Counted from the first letter of the stretch, positions 24,801-33,494 are shown. The stretch is DNA of 64,000 bases from Sinorhizobium sojae CCBAU 05684 (GCF_002288525.1 NZ_CP023068.1:806001-870000), one strand, 5' to 3'. Program-made: numbers and translations. Notes: generated from the letters alone by a model not told the origin.

Positions 24801-25262
24801 CCGGACTGAAGGCGCTTCGATGGCCATGAGCTTGCGCACATGCGGAGGGACATCGCCCTGGTTTGTGGTCATGTCTTCATAAGAGGCCTGCGCCAAGACG
24901 GCTTCGTCCGTCGTTTTGACGGCGGCTTTGACATTGTTGAAGAGCCTCTGGTCGAGAACTGTGAGCGTTTCGCCCTCGAGGATCAGGTTGGGGTTGTCCC
25001 GCAGTTCCGGATTCATCAATTGCAGCTGATCGAGACTGTAGCCACGCCCTTCGCCGATCTCGATGGCCGTATCACCACACTTGATCTTGTGAATGATAAC
25101 ACCGCCCGGCGTCTGAGTGTCCCGCGGCCCTTTGCTTTTCTTCGTTACCTGAGGATCTTGTGCCTTGCCGAGCGCGGCCTGGAAGTTGTTTTCCGCGGAT
25201 TGGCTCGAAGCACGCGAAAATTGCTGGCGAGCAAGACGATAAAGGTTAATCGGCTGGGTCAA
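21894..25262 (-). CDS. Giant LysM-domain protein, candidate T3SS substrate (copy 2)
   Basis: A 1122-residue protein convergent with the gene above, 84 bases apart. The frame is open to 25358 without any ATG; TTG at 25262 is chosen because a perfect AGGAGG lies five bases upstream. Layout: polar leader without a signal peptide, a LysM-like module (about 55-103, HKIKCGDTAIEIGEGRGYSL), and a very long Ala/Glu/Gln-rich helical region. A Gly/Ala-rich hydrophobic block near the C-terminus (GAVAAGPVATIGFLLTAGLV) and a terminal segment with VYLPP and QIDTVEDF follow. The terminal layout resembles the partner (VYFPS, QIDIV). Distant paralogy is likely. Secretion through the T3SS is inferred from linkage only. 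Confidence 0.82.
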   Translation of the reverse strand: MTQPINLYRLARQQFSRASSQSAENNFQAALGKAQDPQVTKKSKGPRDTQTPGGVIIHKIKCGDTAIEIGEGRGYSLDQLQLMNPELRDNPNLILEGETLTVLDQRLFNNVKAAVKTTDEAVLAQASYEDMTTNQGDVPPHVRKLMAIEAPSVRQAAAEKRRDAAELLTPGLLEEGLANALDESAMNKSLDAHAAAIAPVGEGHPGFAEIINEAKAGARDQINEIFARKVEFTDQTTGRKRTAHLRELMAEAEGTPTASRQRDASAEWRNVQYAMVALMDDLSQEAVKTNGGKGANEELIRTQAVQNVAQILAAATPNREGPLENDPYISTVNVAADEILVMRSARAVNDAANDLDAALDSPNSIPELAELVAQTEGIDTDLAVQRVEGSQSAVNSAVFDLFRSQVDHGMGAIMADDRRVQDAMTNLTILADRMHTAKGEEAVRELASSIARVIYSTGEKSHQSSESLAIQIGSGLKEAIASGHSPALAQEVARQLMDPSVVGTGNKYETEASSILRQAGMGVEKLQETAESTGKEFYEKIVYVSETGRQNIGESSTFSHADGVNSLLESQKSLVEKTDHYGEAIVLTLASTQELPPELKGLEGARHLQDARNSLKDEVDQEIVTGKGKDAEINSLPLLTQSSPSAALASQRVAQDAALDRMKDVPAEDLNRLVEELGKLPAGDPYAEMATQLHSLEDPKTVLYENPALTLALLDRFSTVDQARPDVRPAPNAGFLSRTGRDVLLEVFKFQTQGGGGLIPGISPIQPSADTRFDAMDRRLDALQNRLSAQSGTAGRLSAMTGIARNLWLKTYPIQTIEARTGINAHTPSSPFVNTGSALLNLWGTATLTRSDVPIDQAWGWYFAGGAAKDLALAVDGTRGLITGRAGFSQIAGLRGWEWLPRIYNGAGVALSVLQVGHELRKGDLPMAAAWIPGTAASIYAAMPGAVAAGPVATIGFLLTAGLVTGISQYRHVQDANRLEGPLGAYLKGAAPSVEKPESLANCDENGVPYLALNPTLAKAQGVSPSQMIDYLYELDVGERDRMIDYALQVKPNDEGEFPLKNDPDESTAGQTPWMPQGRGVYLPPGSQYPAAGDTRIQRHQIDTVEDFQRWAREYNYTLPTG

Positions 25263-25600
25263 AGGGACCTCCTGTCCTTGGGCGGTCGGGAATTTCCGTG
25301 CTGTATGACTGGGAGACGGTGAGCCTAGTGAAGCTGAAGGGGTGACCGTAGGACACAACCAGCAGTATCAGCAACCCTCATTTCTTGGGGGCATTGCCGA
25401 ACCGATCGAACCACCATACCGGGAGCAGGCAGCGCCTGCCCACCAGCACGTAGACCGTCTTTGCGTAGGTCACACTGCAGGCAAATTCGTTTTCGGCCAA
25501 ACCTCGTGCACTGTACAGCAGACAGGTTGACACAGACACAATCATGAGTATCGTTTGAAAATTGGTATGACCACCTGGCCACTTGGCCGTCTCGGAGAAG
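25263..25600. other. Divergent intergenic region between LysM gene and gntR
   Basis: About 340 bases separating two start sites on opposite strands, so it should hold promoters for both. No coding evidence. The only clear signal is a GntR-type dyad at 25563-25573. No tts box was recognised upstream of the LysM gene. Confidence 0.5.
25563..25573. promoter_or_regulatory. FadR/PdhR-type GntR operator
   Basis: TGGT-ATG-ACCA, a perfect 4-base inverted repeat with a 3-base spacer, preceded by ATT (ATTGGTATGACCA). It matches the TGGTnnnACCA core bound by FadR-subfamily GntR proteins such as PdhR. It lies 28 bases upstream of the gntR start, so autoregulation and control of the TRAP operon are likely. 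Confidence 0.7.
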
Positions 25601-26347
25601 ATGATGTTCTCTGCCGTGGAATCGCGTCGCCTCTATCGTCAGGTGGCGGACCAGATGCGAGGCCTGATCGAGCGGGGCGAATTGGTGCCCGGTTCGCGAC
25701 TTCCGGCCGAGCGTGATCTGGCGCAGAAATTCGGTGTTTCCCGCCCGACAATACGGGAGGCCCTGCTCGTGCTCGAGGTCGAGGGCTTCATCGACATCCG
25801 CATGGGTTCGGGCATCTATGTCGCGGTCCGCCAGACGTCGGCTTCCGACGTTCCGCCGGAGGACTTTGAGGGACCGTTCGAGTTGCTGAGGGCGAGGGCG
25901 GTCGTCGAATGTGCCATTGCCGAAGAGGCGGCCCGTCTGGCGCGGCCCGAACAGATCGCCATCCTCGACGGCAACCTAGCGCGAATGGCCGCAGCCCTGG
26001 AAGATCGTCGCAGGGCGCTGGCGATCGACCGCGAGTTCCATGTTCTCGTATCGAGCATCATTGCCAACCAAACGCTGAACCGCTTCGTCGGAAGCATCCA
26101 TGACATGCGCATGACGCCCTATTTCGAGAAGCTGGCCAGCTATTTCGAAAATGCGGAGACATGGCGGGCCGCAATGGAGGAACATCGCGTCATCCGCGAC
26201 GCGATCGCCGCCGGCGATCCAAGTGCAGCACGTGCCGCCATGCGCGCGCATCTCGATCAATCGCAACTTCGCCTGTCGGCCAGCTTCGGCGAGGAAACGA
26301 CCGACAGTACGATACCCGCCGCGTGGAGGCGTGTCGGGGGAAAATAG
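25601..26347 (+). CDS. GntR family regulator, FadR/FCD subfamily
   Basis: DNA-binding regulator of about 248 residues. The N-terminal winged helix-turn-helix (RRLYRQVADQMRGLIERGEL, LPAERDLAQKFGVSRPTIRE) is followed by an all-helical FCD ligand domain from about residue 85 with the metal/ligand His and Arg positions of that family (DREFHVLVSSI, AMRAHLDQSQ). The upstream in-frame TTG (25583) is less likely than ATG 25601 or 25604, which have GGAG in front. It leads the TRAP transporter-idnD operon (36 bases to dctP) and probably responds to the imported sugar acid. Confidence 0.9.
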   Translation: MMFSAVESRRLYRQVADQMRGLIERGELVPGSRLPAERDLAQKFGVSRPTIREALLVLEVEGFIDIRMGSGIYVAVRQTSASDVPPEDFEGPFELLRARAVVECAIAEEAARLARPEQIAILDGNLARMAAALEDRRRALAIDREFHVLVSSIIANQTLNRFVGSIHDMRMTPYFEKLASYFENAETWRAAMEEHRVIRDAIAAGDPSAARAAMRAHLDQSQLRLSASFGEETTDSTIPAAWRRVGGK

Positions 26348-26383
26348 CATCGCCGCATGACTTCACTTTGGGAGGAGAAGAAG

Positions 26384-27352
26384 ATGAAGGTCAGACTGCT
26401 ACTAGGTGCGACTGCGATTATCCTGGCTTCGGCCATCACCGCTCAGGCTCAGACGGCGCTCAAATGGGCGCATGTCTACGAGACGTCGGAGCCGTTCCAC
26501 ACCGAATCCGTCTGGGCGGCCGAAGAGATCGGCAAGCGCACCGAGGGGCGTTACAAGATCGACGTCTTCCCGGCCTCGCAGCTTGGCAAGGAGGCCGACA
26601 TCAACCAGGGCCTGAAGCTCGGCACGGTCGATATCATCATTTCCGGCTCGAGCTTCGCCGCACGTGAATATGCGCCGATCGGCGTCACCTATTTTCCCTA
26701 CACTTTTCGCGATCCAGGCCATCTGATCGCCTATACCAAGAGCGATGTCTTCAAGGACCTCGCCAAGGGCTATGAGGACGCCTCCGGCAACCACATCACT
26801 GCCGTCACCTATTACGGCACGCGCCACACGACATCGAACAGGTCCATTTCCAAATGCGCCGACATGCAGGGCCTGAAGATGCGCGTCCCGGACGTTCCGG
26901 CCTACCTGGCCATGCCGCGCGCCTGCGGCGCCAATACGACGCCGATCGCCTTTGCCGAGGTCTATCTCGCGCTGCAGAACGGCACCGTCGAGGCCCAGGA
27001 GAATCCGCTGACGACGATCGAAGCCAAGAAGTTCTTCGAAGTACAAAAGCATATCGTGCTGACGGGCCATATCGTGGATCACCTGAACACGGTCGTCTCC
27101 AAGTCCCTGTGGTCGCAGCTTTCCGATGCGGACAAGCAGATCTTCACCGAGGTCATGCAGGAAGCCGCGGAGCGCGCTACAAAGATCATCGAGGAGCGCG
27201 AGAACGGGCTCGTCGCGACCTTCAGGGAGCGCGGCCTTGAAGTCACCGAAGTCGACAAGGCCGATTTCGAAGCGAACGTCATAGATAAAGTGGCGCTTGA
27301 GGACTTCGGCTACCGCAAGGAAGACTGGGAGGCGATCCGCGCCGTCAAGTGA
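26384..27352 (+). CDS. dctP: TRAP transporter solute-binding protein (DctP family)
   Basis: Periplasmic binding protein of a tripartite ATP-independent transporter. The 322-residue protein has a signal peptide (ending TAQAQ) and the DctP fold, including MRVPDVPAYLAMPRACGANT with the arginine that usually binds the carboxylate, then TPIAFAEVYLALQNGTVEAQENP. The start at 26384 is chosen over 26357 because GGAGGAG precedes it and the signal peptide then begins at residue 1. The neighbouring L-idonate dehydrogenase suggests a sugar acid as substrate. Confidence 0.93.
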   Translation: MKVRLLLGATAIILASAITAQAQTALKWAHVYETSEPFHTESVWAAEEIGKRTEGRYKIDVFPASQLGKEADINQGLKLGTVDIIISGSSFAAREYAPIGVTYFPYTFRDPGHLIAYTKSDVFKDLAKGYEDASGNHITAVTYYGTRHTTSNRSISKCADMQGLKMRVPDVPAYLAMPRACGANTTPIAFAEVYLALQNGTVEAQENPLTTIEAKKFFEVQKHIVLTGHIVDHLNTVVSKSLWSQLSDADKQIFTEVMQEAAERATKIIEERENGLVATFRERGLEVTEVDKADFEANVIDKVALEDFGYRKEDWEAIRAVK

Positions 27353-27415
27353 ACCGCTTGCCGGCGGTCGGTTGAGCGCCGCCGGCATTCCGCCCACCTC
27401 GCCGGATGATCGCCC

Positions 27416-27988
27416 ATGTCACAGGAAATCCACTTTCAGACGACGCCGGAGGAAATCGCCCATTCCTTCGACGAGGCCCCACCAGCCGCGGATGTTTCGG
27501 GCTACGCCTTCGAGGACTGGATCACATTCGTCATCTTCTGGATCATGACGGGTTGCGTGTTCCTGCAGTTCTTCACGCGCTATGTTCTGAACGATTCCTA
27601 TGCCTGGACGGAGGAGATCGCAACCAATTGCCTGATCGCTGTGGTCTTCCTGGGCTCGGTCATGTGCGTCCGCGTCTCGCGGCACATCCAGGTCGACGTG
27701 CTTTACCACTATCTGCCCCCAGTGATGGCGCGGGGTGCCGCGATTTTCGTCGATCTCGTTCGGATCGGATTCTTTGTCTATGCCTGCTGGCTGATGTGGC
27801 GCTATGTCGAAATCGTCGCCCATGAACGCATGGTCACCGTCGATCTGCCGCGCAACATCGTTTTCTACAGCGTCATGGCCGGTTTCGTGCTGATGCTGAT
27901 CCGCTCCATACAGGTTTTCATCGCCAATCAACGCCGCGGCTATTCGGTTCTCGAAAAGCCGGAAGAATTTCAAAAAGTCGAGGGCTGA
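27416..27988 (+). CDS. dctQ: TRAP transporter small membrane subunit (DctQ family)
   Basis: A 190-residue inner-membrane protein with four hydrophobic helices and the DctQ-type segment FFTRYVLNDSYAWTEEIA between the first two. It has longer cytosolic ends than many DctQ proteins. It pairs with the large DctM subunit three bases downstream and takes substrate from DctP. Confidence 0.92.
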   Translation: MSQEIHFQTTPEEIAHSFDEAPPAADVSGYAFEDWITFVIFWIMTGCVFLQFFTRYVLNDSYAWTEEIATNCLIAVVFLGSVMCVRVSRHIQVDVLYHYLPPVMARGAAIFVDLVRIGFFVYACWLMWRYVEIVAHERMVTVDLPRNIVFYSVMAGFVLMLIRSIQVFIANQRRGYSVLEKPEEFQKVEG

Positions 27989-27991
27989 TCC

Positions 27992-29398
27992 ATGCTGCTG
28001 CTTGTCGGTTCCTTTCTGGTGCTGATGGTGATCGGCGTGCCCGTCGCCATCTCCATGGCCGTGGCATCCGTCCTCTATCTCGTTTTCTATAACGTCGCAC
28101 CGGACATCATCGCGGCACAGCGGATGATTGCCGGCGTGGAAAGCTTTCCGCTGCTTGCGGTGCCGTTCTTCATTCTCGCCGGAAACCTGATGAACTCAGC
28201 CGGCGTCACCGGGCGCATCTATTCTTTCGCCGTCGCGCTCGTCGGCTGGATGAAGGGCGGGCTCGCGCAGGTCAATATCATCGGCTCGGTGATCTTCTCC
28301 GGCATGTCGGGCACGGCGCTGGCGGACGCGGCCGGCATCGGCACGATCGAGATCAAGGCGATGAAGGATCACGGCTATCCGGTTGAGGCGGCGGTCGGAG
28401 TTACCGCCGCATCGGCGACGCTAGGGCCCATCTTTCCGCCGTCGCTCCCCTTCGTCATCTACGGCATGATGGCGAATGTCTCGATCGGGGCGTTGTTCAT
28501 GGCGGGAATCGTGCCCGGCGTGGTGATGACGGCGCTGATGATGCTGACTGTCGCCATCCTTGCCTATCGGCGCGGCTGGGGCTCCGACACGCCCTTCGAG
28601 ATCAAGCGCCTATTGTCGGCTTCCCTCGAGGTCGTGGTCGTACTGTCGGTGCCGCTCGTGATCTATCTGTTGATGTCCGCCGGCCTTTCGATGAACGTCG
28701 CCGTCGGCCTTACACTCGTCGCGCTTCTTGCGCTCGACTGGTATTTCGACTTTTCCGCGGTCATGGCCTTGATGACACCAGTGATCCTGATCGGCGGCAT
28801 GACAATGGGCTGGTTCACGCCGACTGAGGCCGCAGTTGCCGCGGTCCTCTGGTCGCTGTTTTTGGGGCTGGTGCGCTACCGGAGCATGACCATGTCCATG
28901 CTCGCCCGGGCGACTTTCGACACGATCGAGACGACCGCTTCGGTGCTCTTCATCGTCACGGCGGCTTCCATCTTTGCCTGGCTGCTGACGGTGAGCCAGG
29001 CCGCGCAGTTGCTCTCCGGGGCGATCCTGACGATCACGGACAACAAATGGGTCTTCCTGATCCTGGTCAACCTGCTGATGCTGTTCGTCGGCTGCTTCCT
29101 GGACACGATCGCGGCGATCACCATTCTGGTGCCGATTCTGCTGCCGCTCGTGACCCAGTTCGGCATCGATCCGGTCCATTTCGGGCTGATCATGACCTTG
29201 AACCTCATGATCGGCCTGCTTCACCCGCCTCTTGGCATGGTGCTCTTCGTGCTGTCGCGCGTAGCGAAACTCTCGGTCGAACGGACGACGATGGCGATCC
29301 TGCCCTGGCTCCTGCCGCTCTTCATCGCGCTGCTGCTGATCACCTTTGTCCCGGCGGTGACCCTGTGGCTCCCGGGCATGGTGGGACTCGTGCGCTGA
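27992..29398 (+). CDS. dctM: TRAP transporter large permease (DctM family)
   Basis: A 468-residue permease with about twelve helices that couples substrate import to the sodium gradient. Typical DctM parts are visible: VPFFILAGNLMNSAGVTGRI, GMSGTALADAAGIGTIEI, ASATLGPIFPPSLPFVIYG and the C-terminal NLMIGLLHPPLGMVLF. Length is somewhat above the usual 425-430. The stop overlaps the ATG of the dehydrogenase gene. Confidence 0.94.
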   Translation: MLLLVGSFLVLMVIGVPVAISMAVASVLYLVFYNVAPDIIAAQRMIAGVESFPLLAVPFFILAGNLMNSAGVTGRIYSFAVALVGWMKGGLAQVNIIGSVIFSGMSGTALADAAGIGTIEIKAMKDHGYPVEAAVGVTAASATLGPIFPPSLPFVIYGMMANVSIGALFMAGIVPGVVMTALMMLTVAILAYRRGWGSDTPFEIKRLLSASLEVVVVLSVPLVIYLLMSAGLSMNVAVGLTLVALLALDWYFDFSAVMALMTPVILIGGMTMGWFTPTEAAVAAVLWSLFLGLVRYRSMTMSMLARATFDTIETTASVLFIVTAASIFAWLLTVSQAAQLLSGAILTITDNKWVFLILVNLLMLFVGCFLDTIAAITILVPILLPLVTQFGIDPVHFGLIMTLNLMIGLLHPPLGMVLFVLSRVAKLSVERTTMAILPWLLPLFIALLLITFVPAVTLWLPGMVGLVR

Positions 29399-30456
29399 TG
29401 GGGAGAGCGACGATACGTACGCGCTTCGCGCGGCTCCATGGCCGGCGCGATCTCCGGGTGGAGACGGCCGACATTGCCGAACCTGGCGAAGGCGAGGTGC
29501 TGCTGAAGATGGCGGCTGGCGGCATCTGCGGTTCTGATCTCCACTATTATCAGGACGGCGGCTTCGGCCCCGTCCGGGTGCGCGAACCGATCATTCCAGG
29601 CCATGAGGCGTCGGGCTATGTCGCTGCGCTCGGGCCGAATGTATCCGGGCTAGCAGTCGGTGCGCTCGTGGCGGTCAATCCGAGCCAGCCTTGTGGACAC
29701 TGCCGCTTCTGCCGGGAGGATCTTTCCATTCACTGCCTGAACATGCGGTTCATGGGGAGCGCGATGCGCTTGCCGCATGTCCAAGGCATGTTTCGCAATT
29801 GGCTGATTGTTCCGGCCAGCCAGTGCTTTCCGGCCGGAAGCCTCGCCGGTGCGGACGAGGCCGCCTGCGCGGAACCGCTGGCCGTCTGCCTTCACGCGGT
29901 AGCGCAGGCCGGCGATCTCAGCGGCAAGCATGTCCTTGTCACCGGCGCAGGGCCGATCGGAGTGCTGTTGGTTGCCACCGCCCGCCATGCAGGGGCCGAG
30001 ACGATCGTCGTCTCCGATCTCGCCGATGCCGCGCTCGAACGCGCGATGGCAATGGGCGCGACGAAGGCTCTCAATGTCCGACTTGATCCGATGGCGCTTG
30101 CACCCTTCGAAGCGGAAAAGGGCCGGTTCGACGTCGCCTTCGAGTGCTCCGCGGCGGAGCCGGCGCTCCGAAGCACGATCGCCACGGTCAGGCCGCGCGG
30201 CCTGATCGTCCAGGTCGGCGTAACCGGCGATATCGCACTCCCGCTCAACGCGCTGGTCGGCAAGGAATTGCGGCTTGTCGGTTCGCAGCGTTTCGACGCG
30301 GAATTCGCTCGTGCGGTCGACCTGATCGCGACGCGTCACATCGATGTCAGGCCGATCATTTCCCACGCCTTTCCGCTCGACGAGGCGGTCCGCGCCTTCG
30401 AGCAGGCCGGCGATCGCTCGGCGGCCTGCAAGGTACAGCTAACATATTTGCCTTGA
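29398..30456 (+). CDS. idnD: L-idonate 5-dehydrogenase
   Basis: Zinc-dependent medium-chain dehydrogenase, 352 residues, closely following the IdnD pattern: GGICGSDLHYYQDGG, NPSQPCGHCRFC, MRFMGSAMRLPHVQG. Visible ligands are catalytic Cys44, His69 and Glu70, and structural Cys99, 102, 105 and 113. The nucleotide-binding motif GAGPIGVL is present. The enzyme oxidises L-idonate to 5-keto-D-gluconate with NAD(P). The ATG overlaps the dctM stop (TGATG), so the upstream longer frame is not used. No idnO-type reductase follows in the window. Confidence 0.88.
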   Translation: MGRATIRTRFARLHGRRDLRVETADIAEPGEGEVLLKMAAGGICGSDLHYYQDGGFGPVRVREPIIPGHEASGYVAALGPNVSGLAVGALVAVNPSQPCGHCRFCREDLSIHCLNMRFMGSAMRLPHVQGMFRNWLIVPASQCFPAGSLAGADEAACAEPLAVCLHAVAQAGDLSGKHVLVTGAGPIGVLLVATARHAGAETIVVSDLADAALERAMAMGATKALNVRLDPMALAPFEAEKGRFDVAFECSAAEPALRSTIATVRPRGLIVQVGVTGDIALPLNALVGKELRLVGSQRFDAEFARAVDLIATRHIDVRPIISHAFPLDEAVRAFEQAGDRSAACKVQLTYLP

Positions 30457-30532
30457 TTGGATCCGCGCTGGCGGAAATCGGCGACCTTGCCCCCGCTGGT
30501 CGGGCCAGGCCCTCGCCGAGCAGCTATCGCGT

Positions 30533-30787
30533 TCAGGCGATCGGACGGGGCTCGTATCCTGCCGCGCGAATGGTCTGTACGGCCACCGCCGCGTCTCCAT
30601 CAACAGTGACCTCCCTGGCCGCCAGATTGATAGAGATCGCTGTCCCAGGCATTGTCTTCTCGAAGGCTTTACGGATCGTTCCGGCGCAGTGGTCGCAGGT
30701 CATTTCCTCCACCTTGAACCGAGCGCCCGAAGCTGTGGTTTCGCAGGCGCGGGCGGCATTATCGTCATGCTGATGTTCTCCGCACAT
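30533..30787 (-). CDS. copZ: CopZ-like heavy-metal-associated (HMA) copper chaperone
   Basis: An 84-residue cytosolic metallochaperone with an HMA fold. The start at 30787 is chosen because AAGGAG lies upstream and an extra copper-like N-terminus ([10 protein letters not shown], with Cys and His residues) begins there. The metal site is MTCDHC, preceded by FKVEE and followed by [10 protein letters not shown], the CopZ pattern. It probably hands Cu(I) to the divergent ActP ATPase. A MerR-type promoter controlled by HmrR lies just upstream. Confidence 0.88.
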   Translation of the reverse strand: MCGEHQHDDNAARACETTASGARFKVEEMTCDHCAGTIRKAFEKTMPGTAISINLAAREVTVDGDAAVAVQTIRAAGYEPRPIA

Positions 30788-30828
30788 AGGCAATGTTCTC
30801 CTTCTGGTTAGCGATAGCAGCATCCTGC

Positions 30829-30853
30829 AGTTTCCAACGGCTGGAAGGTCAAG
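30829..30853 (-). promoter_or_regulatory. HmrR/CueR-type promoter-operator for copZ
   Basis: On the minus strand, -35 TTGACC (30852-30847) is followed by a TTCCA...TTGGAA dyad within a 19-base spacer, then CAGGAT as a poor -10. The overlong spacer with a central dyad is the hallmark of MerR-family copper promoters, which the activator untwists on Cu(I) binding. Confidence 0.8.
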
Positions 30854-30902
30854 CCCCTTTTTGATTTTTTTTGGCGGCCGTCTGATTTCTGTTTTTTCTT
30901 GC

Positions 30903-30933
30903 TTGACTTTCCCATCGTTGGAAGCCGTAGAAA
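30903..30933 (+). promoter_or_regulatory. HmrR/CueR-type promoter-operator for actP operon
   Basis: On the plus strand, -35 TTGACT (30903-30908), a 19-base spacer holding TTTCC...GGAAG, and -10 TAGAAA (30928-30933). The design is the same as the copZ promoter facing it, about 50 bases away. It should drive actP and the downstream reductase and hmrR genes. Confidence 0.82.
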
Positions 30934-30965
30934 CGAGTGCAGTCGCAATTTTCGGAGGAGCGGCC

Positions 30966-33494
30966 ATGAACCTGGCGACTGCGAACATGAACGTTCAAAC
31001 ACCGATCCAAGTCGATGTCGTGGGCATGAGCTGCGCCTCCTGTGTCGGTCGGGTGGAGCGGGCCATCCGGGCCGTCCCGGGCGTAAAGTCCGCTTCGGTC
31101 AATCTGGCGACGGAGCGCGCTGAGATCAGCTTCACTGAACCGGTCGCCATCGCAGAGGTCCTCAGCGCGATCCGCAACGCCGGCTATGGCGCCAGAACTG
31201 AAAGCGTGGAGCTCGCGGTCGAGGGGGCCACCTGTGCCTCTTGCGTCAGGCGCATCGAGCAGGCGCTGAAACGGGTACCGGGTGTGCTCGATGCCACGAT
31301 GAACCTTGCCACGGAGAGGGCTCTCGTTAGCGCCGCTGGCGGCATGGTCCGTATTCAGGACCTGCTCGCAGCGATCGAGCAGTCGGGATATAGCGCGCGG
31401 CCGGTGGCCGCTGAGAACCCGGAGGACCTACAGGCCGAGGCCCGCGATCGGGAGGCGCGCAGCCTTTCCCGGGCCCTGACACTCGCAGCCGTGCTAACTC
31501 TTCCCATCTTCGTCGTAGAAATGGGCTCGCACTTCGTTCCTGCGATTCACGATTTCGTCATGCTCCATATCGGTATGCAGGAGAGCTGGTACCTGCAAAT
31601 GGTGCTGGCAACCATCGTGCTCTTCGGGCCGGGCTTCCGCTTCTTCCGCAAGGGCGTGCCCGCTCTCCTGCGCGGGGGACCGGACATGAACAGCCTTGTC
31701 GCGCTCGGTACCGCGGCTGCCTGGAGCTACTCCGCAGTCGCCACCTTCGCGCCGGCAGTCCTGCCCCGCGGCACTGCGAATGTCTATTATGAGGCAGCTG
31801 CAGTCATCGTGACACTTATCCTGCTCGGCCGTTATCTTGAAAACCGGGCAAAGGGCCGCACGTCGGAAGCGATCAAACGCCTCGTCGGCCTTCAGGCCAA
31901 GACGGCGAGGGTCGTGCGCGACGGCGAGACGGTCGAGATCTCGCTCGATCAGGTGCAGGTCGGAGACTTCCTGGTCGTGCGGCCAGGCGACAAGGTGCCG
32001 GTTGACGGCGAGGTGGTGGAGGGGTCGTCCTATGTCGACGAATCCATGATCACCGGAGAGCCCGTCCCGGTTGCAAAGAGCTCGGGCGCGGGGGTAGTCG
32101 GAGGCACGATCAACAAGACCGGCGCCTTCACATTCCGGGCCACAAAGGTGGGTGCCGATACCGTGCTCGCGCAGATCATCCGCATGGTGGAGCAGGCTCA
32201 AGGGGCGAAACTGCCGATCCAGGCGCTGGTGGACAAGGTCACGGCATGGTTCGTTCCCGCAGTGATGCTTGCGGCCGCCGCCACCTTCCTCGTCTGGCTT
32301 TTCTTTGGTCCGACGCCGGCACTCAGCTTTGCGCTCGTGAACGCGGTGGCCGTGCTCATCATCGCCTGCCCGTGTGCCATGGGTCTCGCCACACCGACCT
32401 CCATCATGGTCGGCATGGGCCGTGCGGCCGAAATGGGTCTGTTGTTCCGCAAGGGCGAAGCGCTGCAGACCCTCAAGAGCGCTGATGTGATCGCGATGGA
32501 CAAGACGGGCACGCTCACAAAGGGCCGGCCCGAACTCACCGACCTCATTCCCGCCGCGGGCTTCGGCCGCGATGAGGTACTCGGGCTGGTGGCTGCGGTC
32601 GAGACGCGCTCGGAGCACCCGATCGGCGAAGCCATTGTCGCTGCAGCCAAGCGCGACGAACTCGTTCTTCCGCCGGTGGAAGATTTTGATGCCACTCCCG
32701 GGTTCGGCGCCAAGGCGCTGGTAGCGGGACGCAAGGTCCATGTCGGTGCGGACCGGCTGATGGCGAAGCTCGGACTCGATGTGTCGGCATTCGCCGACGA
32801 AGTCGGTCGGCTCGGCGACGAGGGCAAGAGCCCGCTATTCGCAGCCGTGGACGGGAAGATTGCCGCGGTGATCGCCGTGTCGGACCCGATCAAGCAGACG
32901 ACCATCGAGGCGGTCAATCGGTTGCACGAGCTTGGGGTGAAGGTCGCGATGATCACCGGCGATAATCGGAGGACGGCCGAGGCGATCGCGCGCCGGCTGA
33001 AGATCGACGAGGTCGTGGCCGAGGTGCTACCCGACGGAAAGGTCCAAGCGCTCGAAAATCTGCGTGCGGGTGGTCGCAAGGTGGCCTTTGTGGGCGACGG
33101 CATCAACGATGCGCCAGCCTTGGCGGCCGCCGATGTCGGCATCGCGATCGGCACCGGCACCGATGTGGCCATCGAGAGCGCTGATGTCGTGCTGATGTCC
33201 GGCGATCTGCGGGGCGTGCCCAATGCCATCGCCCTCTCAAAGGCGACGATCCGCAATATCAAGGAAAACCTGTTCTGGGCCTTCGCCTACAACACGGTGC
33301 TGATCCCGGTAGCGGCCGGCGCGCTGTTTCCCGCCTATGGCCTGATGCTCTCGCCAATGATCGCAGCCGGTGCCATGGCGCTGTCCAGTGTGTTCGTTCT
33401 GGGAAATGCGCTGCGGCTCAAGCGTTTCCGGGCTCCGATGAAATTCGATGCGGTGCGGGCTGACGGGAACGGTCGCCTGGCTGCGGCGGAATAG
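30966..33494 (+). CDS. actP: Copper-exporting P1B-type ATPase
   Basis: Cu(I) efflux ATPase of 842 residues in the inner membrane. It has two N-terminal HMA domains with CxxC pairs at Cys23/26 and Cys90/93, eight helices, and the intramembrane CPC motif at 468-470. The TGEP phosphatase loop, the phosphorylation motif DKTGT at 512-516, SEHPIG and GDGIND are all present. The start at 30966 has GGAGGAG upstream; the longer frame runs into the promoter. Rhizobial ActP confers copper tolerance at low pH. Probable target of HmrR through the promoter at 30903-30933. Confidence 0.95.
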   Translation: MNLATANMNVQTPIQVDVVGMSCASCVGRVERAIRAVPGVKSASVNLATERAEISFTEPVAIAEVLSAIRNAGYGARTESVELAVEGATCASCVRRIEQALKRVPGVLDATMNLATERALVSAAGGMVRIQDLLAAIEQSGYSARPVAAENPEDLQAEARDREARSLSRALTLAAVLTLPIFVVEMGSHFVPAIHDFVMLHIGMQESWYLQMVLATIVLFGPGFRFFRKGVPALLRGGPDMNSLVALGTAAAWSYSAVATFAPAVLPRGTANVYYEAAAVIVTLILLGRYLENRAKGRTSEAIKRLVGLQAKTARVVRDGETVEISLDQVQVGDFLVVRPGDKVPVDGEVVEGSSYVDESMITGEPVPVAKSSGAGVVGGTINKTGAFTFRATKVGADTVLAQIIRMVEQAQGAKLPIQALVDKVTAWFVPAVMLAAAATFLVWLFFGPTPALSFALVNAVAVLIIACPCAMGLATPTSIMVGMGRAAEMGLLFRKGEALQTLKSADVIAMDKTGTLTKGRPELTDLIPAAGFGRDEVLGLVAAVETRSEHPIGEAIVAAAKRDELVLPPVEDFDATPGFGAKALVAGRKVHVGADRLMAKLGLDVSAFADEVGRLGDEGKSPLFAAVDGKIAAVIAVSDPIKQTTIEAVNRLHELGVKVAMITGDNRRTAEAIARRLKIDEVVAEVLPDGKVQALENLRAGGRKVAFVGDGINDAPALAAADVGIAIGTGTDVAIESADVVLMSGDLRGVPNAIALSKATIRNIKENLFWAFAYNTVLIPVAAGALFPAYGLMLSPMIAAGAMALSSVFVLGNALRLKRFRAPMKFDAVRADGNGRLAAAE

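Noticed and set aside
31494-32741. 415-codon minus-strand frame antisense to actP
   Set aside because: ActP motifs are complete on the plus strand; the antisense frame shows only shadow composition.
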